A stretch of 54,388 nt of DNA from Candidatus Fermentibacterota bacterium (GCA_003646025.1 QNDR01000004.1:1-54388), one strand, 5' to 3'. Shown: positions 10,239 through 19,215, counted from the first letter of the stretch. The notes: generated by a model not told the origin, from the letters alone. Program-made: numbers and translations.

Positions 10239-12747
10239 GTCTCTCCAGTTCGGAACCTGTTATTCTGTGTATTATGGACACGAGATCACGCATCGCATAC
10301 GGTTTGTTAAGAACTTCATGAGTTTCTTTCATGTCTGCGAGCCAGTCACCTGCGTAGCCTGTTGTGAACACAACTGGAACTTCTGCACCCAGAGCGACGA
10401 TTTTCCTGTAGGCCTCAGGTCCGCTCATTTCAGGCATCATTACATCAAACACAAGTATTTCAATCTCCCTGCGTCTTTTCTTAAAAATCTCTACAGCTTC
10501 TTTGCCGTTTTTTGCCCGGATTACCTTTATCCCGGCCATTCCCAGCCCCTCAACTGCAAGTGTCATTACACGTTGGTCATCTTCAGCAAGAAGTATACAC
10601 ACAGGATGGTTATCCTTAGATTCAGTCTGCTTAAGGGGGATTGTTTCGTTTTTATGCGGTTGATGGTACAGATGATTCTCTTCCAGCGCAGGGAAGTAAG
10701 CTGTTATCTCGAGTCCCCTGCCGGTTCTGTTCCTCACATTGATGTATCCGGAGTGTTCTTTAAGAACTCCAAGAACGGTTGCAAGACCGAGCCCGGTACC
10801 GCCGTTAAGCAGTTTTGTTGTGAAGAATGGTTCGAATACGTTTTTCAGATGGTCTTCGGGAATTCCAGGTCCGGTGTCTGTTACGGTAACTGCGGCATAG
10901 TTTCCCGGTGAAAGAGTACCGCTTGTTACAGAAAGCGGTTCAATTATGGAAATTTCTTTAAGAACAATGTTCAGCTCTCCACCAAGAGGCATTGCATCCC
11001 TCGCGTTTACGCAGAGGTTCATGAAGACCTGCTCTATCTGCGACGGGTCTCCGTGGACCCATGTATCACGAGAGGTGATATCTGAAGTAATTACGATATT
11101 CTCTTCCATTATTCTTGAAAGAAGCTTAAAAAACCTGGTTGTGAGAGAACTGAGGTTTACATTCTGAAGCTGGGATTTTTTGTCTCTGCTGAACAGAAGA
11201 AGGCCTCTTACAAGTTCCCTCCCTTTCTCGGCCGCTTCAACAATGGGTTTCGAAACATCTGTAATAACCGGGTCATTGTCTGAAACCCTGTCAAGAATGT
11301 CGCAGTACCCTGTTATTACATGCAGAAGGTTGTTGAAGTCGTGGGCGACACCGCCAGCCAGTCGGCCTATGGCTTCCATTTTCTGAGACTGCATATCATC
11401 GATCTTTTTCTGAATCAGAGACAGTTCTTTCTCCTTTATCACTGTTGTATCAAACAGAATACCGGAAATGGTGCGGGGCTTTCCTCTCGCGATTGCACCG
11501 ATGTTGAACCATCTTGTTACAGAGTCCCTGCCTCTGCAGCTGATCTCGCCGAAGAAATTGTCTATTGTGCCGGAAACGAGATCATTCAGTTTCCTTTGTG
11601 TTTCTTCAGGGAGTGAAGATTCCCGAACCCATCTGGAAAAACTGGGCGGGTCTTTCAGCGGTGTGTAGGAAAGAGTATCGAAGAAGGAATTATCAGCCCT
11701 GAGACAGTCTTCTTCCGGTGTGGCATTCCAGATCACGGCACCTGATGCCTCAAGAGCAAGCTGAAGCTGATCAAGTCTGGTCTGCAGAGTTCTTTCAACT
11801 CTTATGAGCTTTGAGATATCAACAGAAACGACAAGAACGGATTTTTTGCTTTTGTAAATGAGTTCCCTGGCATGGACAAGAAAATGCAGAGAACCTCCGT
11901 GTTTGAGCGCAATCTCTATTTGAACTGGAACGCCAGGTGTTGATGAAAATGTCTGGTTGAGGAACTCTTTTAACCGGTTTTCTGTATCGCGGTCTACGAT
12001 CCGGTAAAGATCGCGTTCGATATCTTCAAATTTGCTGAATCCGTATTTGTCCGTAAGGGACTGGTTTACATATGCTACACTGGTTCCCTGCAGAACTATG
12101 ATACCAATGTTCTCGTCAAGTGAAATTTCTTCAAACAGATTGTTTGCTTCAGTAAGCCTGTCTATGACAAGCTGATGTGCATTTTCTCTTTTTCTGATGA
12201 AGAAGATGGCAAGTATTGACAGGATTGACGCAACACAAAGGGGAAGAGCTGCAAGATCGAGGACCTGCCTGTAAATAGAATGTGGCAGAACAAATATCCA
12301 TGCAATGTAAACTGCCGCTGAACCGAATCCGGCAACCATCTGAAACACGACATCGGGAATATGAAGTCTTGATTTTTCTGCCAGTCTGAGAAGCAGACCG
12401 AAAACAAGGGCAGAGAGAATAATACCTATACCCGGCATCGTTCCGGTTCCACCGATGAGAAGCCTGTAAATCAGAAGAGGAACTGCCGCGAGAGCTCCTA
12501 CCACATAGCCGCCGGTAAGGGCAGCTACTACAAGGACAGGTGTACGCATATCGATCAGAACACCAGGAAGAACCTCAACACTGAATAGAATAGCCAGAAT
12601 TCCGCAGGCAGCAAAAACAAAACCCTGAATCAGTACGCTGATGACCGGTTTTCCAACCCTCCACCGGGACAGCCGGAGAAGGAAGAAGAACGATACTATC
12701 AGCAGTGCCGAGTTTTCAATCAGTGCCTTGAGGATATCAATTCTCAA
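10228..12747 (-). CDS. LytS-type membrane hybrid histidine kinase with receiver
   Basis: An 839-residue membrane sensor. The N-terminal 200 residues form several transmembrane helices with the 5TMR_LYT pattern seen in LytS/YhcK proteins (IDMRTPVLVVAALTGG, then a glycine-rich RLLIGGTGTMPG). One clear PAS domain (about 210-320) and a second PAS-like region (about 335-445) follow. The kinase core has H469 in GRLAGGVAHDFNN, NLCVNARDAM as N-box, DTGPGIP as G1 and GGTGLGLA as G2. The C-terminal receiver (about 715-830) has D768 in FDVMMPEMSG. In LytS the 5TM domain relates to cell-envelope signals; the signal here is unknown. The start is TTG with an AGAGG seven bases upstream. It sits between gatE and queF in one orientation without obvious functional link. 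Confidence 0.9.
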   Translation of the reverse strand: MRIDILKALIENSALLIVSFFFLLRLSRWRVGKPVISVLIQGFVFAACGILAILFSVEVLPGVLIDMRTPVLVVAALTGGYVVGALAAVPLLIYRLLIGGTGTMPGIGIILSALVFGLLLRLAEKSRLHIPDVVFQMVAGFGSAAVYIAWIFVLPHSIYRQVLDLAALPLCVASILSILAIFFIRKRENAHQLVIDRLTEANNLFEEISLDENIGIIVLQGTSVAYVNQSLTDKYGFSKFEDIERDLYRIVDRDTENRLKEFLNQTFSSTPGVPVQIEIALKHGGSLHFLVHARELIYKSKKSVLVVSVDISKLIRVERTLQTRLDQLQLALEASGAVIWNATPEEDCLRADNSFFDTLSYTPLKDPPSFSRWVRESSLPEETQRKLNDLVSGTIDNFFGEISCRGRDSVTRWFNIGAIARGKPRTISGILFDTTVIKEKELSLIQKKIDDMQSQKMEAIGRLAGGVAHDFNNLLHVITGYCDILDRVSDNDPVITDVSKPIVEAAEKGRELVRGLLLFSRDKKSQLQNVNLSSLTTRFFKLLSRIMEENIVITSDITSRDTWVHGDPSQIEQVFMNLCVNARDAMPLGGELNIVLKEISIIEPLSVTSGTLSPGNYAAVTVTDTGPGIPEDHLKNVFEPFFTTKLLNGGTGLGLATVLGVLKEHSGYINVRNRTGRGLEITAYFPALEENHLYHQPHKNETIPLKQTESKDNHPVCILLAEDDQRVMTLAVEGLGMAGIKVIRAKNGKEAVEIFKKRRREIEILVFDVMMPEMSGPEAYRKIVALGAEVPVVFTTGYAGDWLADMKETHEVLNKPYAMRDLVSIIHRITGSELERHDK

Positions 12748-12760
12748 AATTAGACCTCTG

Positions 12761-14452
12761 TCAGGCTGGTTTTACCGCCTTGAAGGCTGCCTCCGGTGTA
12801 TCTGAAGGATTCAGAGACATCCAGTCAAGAATGTATCTGGCTCCTTTTGTACTGATACCGTTTTCGAAGCACCATGTCAGTGTGTCTCGAATCCCGTCTT
12901 CCGTAAGTGTTTTCATCCAGTCTTTGCCTTCCCGTCTGGAACCGCGCATCCGGTCAGCCAGCAGGCTGGCAAGTGAAGCTGGTCTGAACTCTGTTCTCGA
13001 CAGCAGTTCATCGAACACATCGCACAGTTCCAGGTTAAGCAGCCGATCGATGAGGTGTTCACTGAGTCCCAGTTTTCTGTAGGTGTCTCTTCTTTCCCAG
13101 GGTTTTTCAGGGAGCAGTTTCTGCAGTCTTTCAAATGTGTCCGGCGTAATGGCCTGCGGTGGGAGATCGGTGTCAGGATACATCCTGTCTGCGCCTGGAA
13201 GAATTCTTTCAAAATCAGTTGTTCCACCTGGTTGTGCCTGTCTGGTTTCTGGAGGAACACCCTGGAACGCCTCCTGTATCCTGATACAGATTTCGTTAGC
13301 CGCAGTCTGAAGATCTTCCTCCGGACCGGCGAATACAATTGCCGCGTCGTCGTGAGAGATGCCCATGGTTGATCGAAGCATGTCCGAAGCGCAGTTAAGA
13401 ACGGGCTGGTATTCAAGGCAGGCAATAACCCTGACCCGCCCTCTGAGTTCGTCCAGGAATGTACGCTCAGGCTGGGTTGGCCAGTCTACGAACTTCCTGA
13501 ATCCTGGAATTATTATCACTGCAGCACTGTGTTGTCTGGATTCAAGAAGGTCGGGGTCAAAGTTCTCGCCTGCAGCTTCAACCCTGCTGAGAGCAGTGTA
13601 TTCCGGTTTGAGCTGGTCTGCCGTGAAATCGGAAGTTTTCAGCTGATACCGCAGGTCGAGCAGCGCTTTCTGTCTGTAGGCTTCAATTCTGGAAAGTGGT
13701 TCTATGTAACCTATCTTAGCCACACCTTTTATCTCGATTCTTGTACCACCCCGGATAGACACGTTTACGTCCTGTCTCACGGAGCCGATTCCTCTTCTGA
13801 CCAGGTGTGTTGATCGCATGGTTTCGCCTATGAGCCTGGCAGCAAGTGCCATCTCATGAGGTGTGTAGAGTTCCGGAGCGGTCACCGGCTCAACAAGCGG
13901 TATGGACAGACGGTCTGTGCGAAACACAACATGATGCCCTCTGTCAGAAACTTCGCGACAGGCGTCTTCCTCCATGCTCATCTGTATGAAGTGGAGTTCT
14001 CTTCCGAGAAAGGGTACTACTCCATTTACTCCTACAATTGCGGTTCTCTGAAAACCAGTTGGAATAGAGCCGTCAAGGTACTGCTTTCGTGTTATGTGAA
14101 TTTCATCCACCAGAGACATGTTGAACATCATGGCTAGTTGCAATGCAATACTTACGGCTTCAGGATTTGCCTGAAAAGGCGGAGTGTCATCCATTTCATA
14201 GGTGCATACGGAATCGTTGTAAAGCAGATAATGAACCTGTTTTTTCGTCTTGAATTCCATGAGGGCAGTTCCGTCATACTCTCCGAATTCGCTGAGAGTA
14301 GGGCGCATGTGACGGAGGATTTCCTGATCATGCTTATCGTTACGGATCCTCGTTGAACACCGGCAGAACAGCTTTCCGGATGTTGCGAGCTGCTGATGGG
14401 TCTCAAGACCCCCTCTGAAACCAAGCTCGCGAAGTTCAGTGTAATCCTGCAA
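12761..14452 (-). CDS. gatE: Archaeal-type glutamyl-tRNA(Gln) amidotransferase subunit E (GatE)
   Basis: GatE is the kinase/transamidase subunit that, with the asparaginase-like GatD, converts Glu-tRNA(Gln) to Gln-tRNA(Gln) in archaea. The 563-residue product shows GatE rather than GatB features: GGLETHQQL with KLFCRC (C30, C32), DSVCTYEMDDTPP, EIHITRKQYLDGS and GFQRTAIV. A GAD-type insertion occupies about 305-400 (VIIIPGFRKF...), which GatB lacks, and PGADRMYPDTDLPP follows at about 420. The remainder is an alpha-helical tRNA-binding tail. It is slightly shorter than archaeal GatE (about 620). TTG start with AAAGG seven bases upstream. No gatD, gatA or gatC is in the window. The family is regarded as archaeal, so this points to transfer or to an unusual bacterial lineage. 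GatB is the main alternative, but the GAD insertion argues against it. Confidence 0.88.
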   Translation of the reverse strand: MQDYTELRELGFRGGLETHQQLATSGKLFCRCSTRIRNDKHDQEILRHMRPTLSEFGEYDGTALMEFKTKKQVHYLLYNDSVCTYEMDDTPPFQANPEAVSIALQLAMMFNMSLVDEIHITRKQYLDGSIPTGFQRTAIVGVNGVVPFLGRELHFIQMSMEEDACREVSDRGHHVVFRTDRLSIPLVEPVTAPELYTPHEMALAARLIGETMRSTHLVRRGIGSVRQDVNVSIRGGTRIEIKGVAKIGYIEPLSRIEAYRQKALLDLRYQLKTSDFTADQLKPEYTALSRVEAAGENFDPDLLESRQHSAAVIIIPGFRKFVDWPTQPERTFLDELRGRVRVIACLEYQPVLNCASDMLRSTMGISHDDAAIVFAGPEEDLQTAANEICIRIQEAFQGVPPETRQAQPGGTTDFERILPGADRMYPDTDLPPQAITPDTFERLQKLLPEKPWERRDTYRKLGLSEHLIDRLLNLELCDVFDELLSRTEFRPASLASLLADRMRGSRREGKDWMKTLTEDGIRDTLTWCFENGISTKGARYILDWMSLNPSDTPEAAFKAVKPA

Positions 14453-14540
14453 AGTAATTCCTTTCGATGCTATGAAATTAGTATAAAATTGTTGGCACGA
14501 AAATAACGATTATCAGGGCCGGGGTAAACAGGTACAGGTA

Positions 14541-14569
14541 TTGACCGAATGAATCTCCGGGGCTATTAT
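14541..14569 (+). promoter_or_regulatory. Predicted sigma-70-type promoter for hpf-hprK-ptsHI
   Basis: TTGACC (14541-14546) and TATTAT (14564-14569) are separated by exactly 17 bases. Transcription would start near 14576, leaving a leader of about 95 bases before the hpf ATG. This is the only strong promoter pattern I can see at the head of the long plus-strand gene run. The same gap carries a TATACT-like element on the minus strand (14485-14480) that could serve gatE, but without a good -35. Confidence 0.6.
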
Positions 14570-14603
14570 CGAAATGTGAGATTGGAAGTCAAACCTTATG
14601 TAG

Positions 14604-14632
14604 CCGCTTCTCCCGCATGTTCGGGGGGGCGG
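14604..14632 (+). promoter_or_regulatory. Leader hairpin upstream of hpf, possible attenuator
   Basis: CCGC-TT-CTCCCG (14604-14615) pairs with CGGGGG-G-GCGG (14622-14632) around a CATGTT loop, giving ten pairs with one small internal loop and one G-T pair. It is followed by a U-rich TATTTAATTT (14633-14642). It lies within the predicted 5' leader, 39 bases before the hpf ATG. The shape fits a weak intrinsic terminator or attenuator, but no alternative pairing was identified. Confidence 0.35.
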
Positions 14633-14671
14633 TATTTAATTTGGCTTCCGTTTAACATGAAAGGAGTTACC

Positions 14672-15220
14672 ATGAACGTCGAGATCAGCGCAAGGCACTT
14701 TGAACTAACCGATTCTCTGAAGGAACATGTTTATGAAAAACTGTCCGTTCTGGACAAATTCTACGACGGAATCGATGATGTTCATGTTGTTCTTGAGCTT
14801 TCGTCCGGAATGAGCAGGTCACATGTTCAGTTGCGGGGAGACCGATTGAGGCTCGACTCCCGGTCACAGGGACATGATATGTACTTTTCTTTCGATGAAT
14901 GTATTTCTTCTCTCGAGAGGCAGCTTAGAAGATTCAAAGAAACCCACCATGACCATCCTCACAGGGAAAACAACGGTAAAAACCCTGTTTCCGGTGCGTG
15001 GTACATAGCGGCAGAACCATCGGAGCTCACGTCCCCGGTTCTTGTGGAAGATGCCGCGGTTTTGAAAAAGTTTTCAACCAACGACGCAATGACAGAGTTC
15101 GAGGTAAGTGGCGACGACAGAAATCTGATATTCTACAACACGGAAACGAACAGCTTCAGTGCTGCATACAGAACTTCCAGCGGTGCTACTCAGGTTGTTG
15201 AGCTTACACGCAAGGAATAG
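14672..15220 (+). CDS. hpf: Ribosome hibernation promoting factor, long form
   Basis: Long HPF binds the 30S A/P-site region with its N-terminal domain and dimerises ribosomes through a C-terminal domain when growth slows. The N-terminal RaiA/HPF fold covers about residues 1-100 (MNVEISARHFELTDSLKEHV, helix-strand pattern). A polar linker rich in His follows, and the C-terminal dimerisation domain is at about 135-182 (DAMTEFEVSGDDRNLIFYN, then AAYRTSSG). The ATG at 14672 was chosen because AAGGAG lies six bases upstream and the family start matches; the frame is open upstream to 14549 but shows no conserved sequence. hprK follows after five bases, a linkage seen in other bacteria with regulatory PTS genes. 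Confidence 0.9.
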   Translation: MNVEISARHFELTDSLKEHVYEKLSVLDKFYDGIDDVHVVLELSSGMSRSHVQLRGDRLRLDSRSQGHDMYFSFDECISSLERQLRRFKETHHDHPHRENNGKNPVSGAWYIAAEPSELTSPVLVEDAAVLKKFSTNDAMTEFEVSGDDRNLIFYNTETNSFSAAYRTSSGATQVVELTRKE

Positions 15221-15225
15221 AAAAA

Positions 15226-16191
15226 GTGTTGGATCGCTACCCAGATCCGGAAGCATTTTCTGTCGGCGTAATGTATGAGAGGCTGGGGAAAAGGCTTGAA
15301 CTTGAGGATATAACCGATACATGGGGATACGACCGTATGGTCGTGTCCCCGGACATCAGCCGTCCCGGTCTGTGTCTTTCCGGTTATACATACAAGTTCA
15401 TGCACGACAGAATCCAGATTTTTGGTGAGACTGAGATCACACTGCTGAAGAAACTTTCTCCACAGGAAAAACAGGCTGCCGTGAAGAATGTCTTCAATTT
15501 TCCAGTGGTGTGCAGTATTATTACGAAAGGTCTTACTCCTCCGGATGAGCTTGTCTCTGCATCACAGTCTTCGGGTTCTGCACTGTTTGTTTCTCCTCAG
15601 GATACAACTCCTCTGATACATGACCTGACTGATTTTCTAAGCGAGGTATTCGCACCTCATGTTTCTCTTCACGGAACCCTTGTGGATGTTTACGGAGAAG
15701 GTCTTCTTGTCATGGGAAGAAGCGCTATCGGAAAGAGTGAGGCAGTGCTGGGTCTGGTGGAGAGAGGGCACAGGCTTGTTGCTGACGACCTTGTTCGGGT
15801 GAGAAAAACAGGGAACCGTCTGATCGGTTCCGGTGATGCAATGCTTGGATTCCACATGGAGATAAGAGGAATCGGATTTGTCAACATTGCCGAACTGTTT
15901 GGCGTGGGCGCGATAAAGGAGATGCAATCGGTTGATCTTGTTGTCAGATTATTTGATACCGACCTCGACGATGAAGCCGACAGGTCAGGGCTTATCGGTA
16001 AACATATGAGTATAATGGGAGTTGACGTTCCCATGGTGGAGATACCGGTGCTTCCGGGCAGAAACATTACACTGCTTCTTGAAGTTGCTGCAATGATGAA
16101 TATTCAGGTAAAGGATACCGGCAGTACATCTGCTGAACGACTTAACAGGAAACTCATTGCCCGTATGGGCAGAAAAAGGCTGAGAGAATAA
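15226..16191 (+). CDS. hprK: HPr kinase/phosphorylase
   Basis: HprK phosphorylates HPr on Ser46 with ATP or PPi and removes that phosphate with Pi. The 321-residue protein has the N-terminal domain (about 1-130) and the catalytic domain with H149, a P-loop GRSAIGKS (164-171), and HRLVADD with D187/D188. The HprK signature EIRGIGFVNIAELFGVGAI is at about 210. Start is GTG at 15226 (or TTG at 15229), preceded by AAGGAA overlapping the end of hpf. Placement directly before ptsH and ptsI says all components of the Ser/His phosphorylation switch are made together. Confidence 0.95.
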   Translation: MLDRYPDPEAFSVGVMYERLGKRLELEDITDTWGYDRMVVSPDISRPGLCLSGYTYKFMHDRIQIFGETEITLLKKLSPQEKQAAVKNVFNFPVVCSIITKGLTPPDELVSASQSSGSALFVSPQDTTPLIHDLTDFLSEVFAPHVSLHGTLVDVYGEGLLVMGRSAIGKSEAVLGLVERGHRLVADDLVRVRKTGNRLIGSGDAMLGFHMEIRGIGFVNIAELFGVGAIKEMQSVDLVVRLFDTDLDDEADRSGLIGKHMSIMGVDVPMVEIPVLPGRNITLLLEVAAMMNIQVKDTGSTSAERLNRKLIARMGRKRLRE

Positions 16192-16192
16192 A

Positions 16193-16465
16193 ATGACAGA
16201 AAAAAAGGTGGTTGTTCCCAACAAGCTGGGGATACATGCCCGTCCAGCCGCACTGATAGTAAGAGCTGCTGTGGAGTTTGCCTGTGATATATGGGTGGAA
16301 AGCCCGGCAGACAAAGTCAACGCAAAGAGCATAATGGGAGTAATGACCCTGGCAGCCTCCGGGGGTACTGAAATTGTTGTTTCCGCAGATGGATCTGATG
16401 AGGTTGAAGCTGTGGAGGCAGTTGCGGAGGTAATCAGAAGCGGTTTCGGCGAAGAGATGATTTAG
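16193..16465 (+). CDS. ptsH: Phosphocarrier protein HPr
   Basis: HPr is the small phosphocarrier of the phosphotransferase system. At 90 residues it has the His active site, H15 in NKLGIHARPA, and the regulatory serine, S46 in KVNAKSIMG. Both the EI-dependent and the HprK-dependent phosphorylation sites are therefore present. It starts one base after the hprK stop and ends directly at the ptsI start. No EII permease genes are nearby, so the role is probably regulatory, although permeases elsewhere in the genome cannot be excluded. Confidence 0.96.
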   Translation: MTEKKVVVPNKLGIHARPAALIVRAAVEFACDIWVESPADKVNAKSIMGVMTLAASGGTEIVVSADGSDEVEAVEAVAEVIRSGFGEEMI

Positions 16466-18229
16466 ATGCTTTTCAAAGGTGTTCCTGCCTCGCACGGCAT
16501 CGCCATAGGATCGGCTTTCCTCCTCAAGGTTGAAGAACTGAAACATGCAAAGCGGCTTCTTGAATCGTCTGAGCAGGCTGAACTTGAGGTTAAGAGATTT
16601 CAAGTCGCCATATCTTCCGTTCGTCACGATCTTGAAAACATTGCAGATACCATGGAAGATGTTGTTGAAGGTCGTCAGATTCTTGAATTCCTTCTGCTTC
16701 TGCTTCAGGATCCAACAATAAAGAGAGATGTTGAAAGTAGAATTCTGGGCGGACTGGTTAATGCGGAGTACGCAGTCAGCACGGCGCTTCGCGGTGTCAT
16801 GGAAAAATTCGAGGTTATGGCCGACCCATACATCCGTGAAAGGGTTGCAGATGTAAGAGATGTCGGCCGCCGGGTTATTGAGAAGCTTACAGGTACGGAA
16901 AAGGATGTTCTCGATAAGATGCAGGAGCCTGTGGTTCTTGTGGCAAAAGATCTTGATCCATCTGAAACTGCCGGTTTGAAACCCGGTCAGATACTGGCCT
17001 TTGTTACAGACATGGGAGGAAGAACTTCCCACACAACCATTCTTGCCCGTGCTCTAGGTATACCTGCCGTGGTCGGTCTTCAGAAGATTACCTCTGAAAT
17101 AAATCCCCGTGACATGATTATTGTAGACGGTATACACGGGCATGTAATTGTTAACCCCACTCAAGAGGAGCTCCGGTACTACGCGGGTATCAAGGAGAAA
17201 TTCCAGAAAGCAGAGAAACTGCTTCAGAAAATGAATCAGGAGCCTGCGGTTACCGAAGACGGTGTTCGAATAGAACTTGCGGCAAATATCGAGCTTCCAT
17301 ACGAGGTTGAACTTGTAAATAAACTCGGGGCTGATGGAATAGGTCTGTTCCGAACTGAATTTCTCAGGCTTGCTCAGGAAAATGGCGAAAACGAGGAAGA
17401 CCATTTTGCTATTTACGACACGGTAGCTTTCCGGATGAAACCGAAACCAGTGATAATAAGAACGTACGATATGGGTGGAGACAAATTCAGAACGGGTCTG
17501 AATTCTGTACCGGAAGCCAACCCTTTCCTGGGTTACCGTGCTGTGAGAATTGGTCTTGACAGACCCCAAGAGTTCTCGATTCAGCTGAGAGCTATTCTAA
17601 GGGCGTCTGTTCATGGCAACATACGGCTGATGTTTCCAATGGTTACCCATGTGGAACAACTGCGCAGATTGAGAGACCTGCTTGAGAAAGTAAAGAATCA
17701 GTTGCGTGTTGATGAAATTCCATTTGATAACGATATGCAGGTGGGGATAATGGTAGAAACACCGGCAACTGTTATTGCTCTTGATCTTATGCTGCCATAC
17801 GCAGATTTTGTATCCATAGGAACCAACGATCTCACGCAGTATTCTCTGGCAGTTGACCGGGGGAATCCCAGGGTGGCCGATCTTTACGATTCATTCCATC
17901 CGGCTATTCTCCGCCAGATTGATACCGTGGTCAGATTGTGTCACAGTCAGGGAAAATGGGTTGGAGTGTGTGGCTCCATGGCCGGTAATCCACTGGCCGT
18001 TCCTCTTATGATCGGTTTTGGAGTGGACGAGCTGAGTGTTGCACCGTCTCTGATACCTGATGTGAAGAGAATGATTGGTGTTGTTACCACAGATGCCGCC
18101 CGGGAAATGGCCGAGAAATCTCTTGTAACTGAAACCGGTCTCGGTGTCAGATCGCTTGTTCACTCTTACGTTATGGGAAAATATCCTGAAATTCTCCTTG
18201 ATGAGAATGACTGGGAAACGGGAGGCTGA
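16466..18229 (+). CDS. ptsI: Phosphoenolpyruvate-protein phosphotransferase (enzyme I)
   Basis: Enzyme I takes phosphate from PEP onto a histidine and passes it to HPr. The 587-residue protein has the HPr-binding and phosphohistidine domains with H189 in GGRTSHTTILAR, then the PEP-binding TIM-barrel with IGLFRTEFL, GTNDLTQY and the C-terminal cysteine in VCGSMAGNP. The length is that of a plain EI with no GAF extension, so it is not the PtsP form of PTS-Ntr. ATG follows immediately on ptsH. It ends at 18229, and a GGAGG just before its stop serves the next gene. Confidence 0.96.
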   Translation: MLFKGVPASHGIAIGSAFLLKVEELKHAKRLLESSEQAELEVKRFQVAISSVRHDLENIADTMEDVVEGRQILEFLLLLLQDPTIKRDVESRILGGLVNAEYAVSTALRGVMEKFEVMADPYIRERVADVRDVGRRVIEKLTGTEKDVLDKMQEPVVLVAKDLDPSETAGLKPGQILAFVTDMGGRTSHTTILARALGIPAVVGLQKITSEINPRDMIIVDGIHGHVIVNPTQEELRYYAGIKEKFQKAEKLLQKMNQEPAVTEDGVRIELAANIELPYEVELVNKLGADGIGLFRTEFLRLAQENGENEEDHFAIYDTVAFRMKPKPVIIRTYDMGGDKFRTGLNSVPEANPFLGYRAVRIGLDRPQEFSIQLRAILRASVHGNIRLMFPMVTHVEQLRRLRDLLEKVKNQLRVDEIPFDNDMQVGIMVETPATVIALDLMLPYADFVSIGTNDLTQYSLAVDRGNPRVADLYDSFHPAILRQIDTVVRLCHSQGKWVGVCGSMAGNPLAVPLMIGFGVDELSVAPSLIPDVKRMIGVVTTDAAREMAEKSLVTETGLGVRSLVHSYVMGKYPEILLDENDWETGG

Positions 18230-18234
18230 TTTAA

Positions 18235-19215
18235 ATGCACTGTATAATACCTGCCGCTGGCAAGGGAACCAGAATGAGACCTCTTACGTGGTCGTTGCCG
18301 AAACCTCTTATCCCAGTTGCAGGACAACCGATTCTGGCCCATGTGATAGATTCACTTCTTGATGCTGACGTAGATCACATCACGCTGATAACAGGTTATC
18401 TCGGTGACACCATAGTTTCCTGGGCCCGGACACAATACCCGGGCATAAGAATTGATTTTGCAGTTCAGGAAGAGACCGACGGTCTAGCTTCTGCGGTTCT
18501 GCTTGCAGAACCGTACGTTGAAGATGAACCTCTGATGGTGGTTCTGGGTGATACACTGTTTTCAGCGGACCTGTCTGTACTCCGTGGAGAAACAAGAAAC
18601 ATGATTGTTGCGTCTCCGGTGGAGGATCCTTCAAGGTTCGGTGTTGTTGTAATGGACGGGGACAGAGTTGCAGAGCTTGTGGAGAAGCCTTCAGAACCTG
18701 TAAGCAATCTGGCAATAGTAGGTGTGTATTACTTCTCAAACGGGAGAAAGATAATGCAGAGCTGCCGTTACCTGAAGGAAAACCAGCTCAGAACACGGGG
18801 AGAGTACCAGCTCACAGATGCTATGCAGCTTATGCTGAAGGGAGGAGAACCCTTCGGAACACTGGATATAGACGGGTGGTATGACTGCGGTAAACCGGAA
18901 ACACTCCTGGAGACCAACAGGGTACTACTGGAAAAGAACGGCAGCTCCGGCTCTCCTGTTCTTGAGAATTCCGTGATTGTTGCTCCCTGTTTTTTCGGTG
19001 ATGCTACAGTGGTAAAAAACTCTGTTGTGGGCCCCTGGTTTTCCGGAGGTGCCGGTGTTCACATAGAGAACTCAGTGATCTCGGACACAATTGCCGGAAG
19101 TGGTTCAAAGTTCAGGCATGTGGTGCTGATGGAATCGATTATCGGGGAAAGGTCAGTTGTGCAGGGGACTCCGGCCAGACTGTACGCAGGTGACGATTCT
19201 GTTGCGGAGATATAA
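18235..19215 (+). CDS. Sugar-phosphate nucleotidyltransferase (RmlA-like)
   Basis: The protein belongs to the NTP_transferase family that makes NDP-sugars for surface glycans. The nucleotide-binding start IPAAGKGTRMRPLT with SLPKPLIPV is intact, GDTLF supplies the metal-binding aspartate, and VEKPSEP and DIDGWYDCGKPE match glucose-1-phosphate thymidylyl/uridylyltransferases. After residue 240 the tail (NSVIVAPCFFGDATVVKNS) looks like left-handed beta-helix turns. The exact sugar and nucleotide are not determinable. GGAGG nine bases before the ATG. The two downstream glycosyltransferases overlap in series, suggesting joint glycan synthesis. Confidence 0.9.
   Translation: MHCIIPAAGKGTRMRPLTWSLPKPLIPVAGQPILAHVIDSLLDADVDHITLITGYLGDTIVSWARTQYPGIRIDFAVQEETDGLASAVLLAEPYVEDEPLMVVLGDTLFSADLSVLRGETRNMIVASPVEDPSRFGVVVMDGDRVAELVEKPSEPVSNLAIVGVYYFSNGRKIMQSCRYLKENQLRTRGEYQLTDAMQLMLKGGEPFGTLDIDGWYDCGKPETLLETNRVLLEKNGSSGSPVLENSVIVAPCFFGDATVVKNSVVGPWFSGGAGVHIENSVISDTIAGSGSKFRHVVLMESIIGERSVVQGTPARLYAGDDSVAEI

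Noticed and set aside
14492-14508. Sigma-54-like -24 element TTGGCACGA
   Set aside because: The -24 half is near perfect, but the -12 position reads TAACG rather than TTGCW, lacking the needed GC. A sigma-70-type promoter lies downstream at 14541.
16154-17032. Long open frame (292 codons) on the minus strand across ptsI
   Set aside because: No family resemblance and fully opposite a conserved gene, so a codon-bias shadow. The same holds for other long antisense frames opposite topA, DUF2723 and the sensor kinases.
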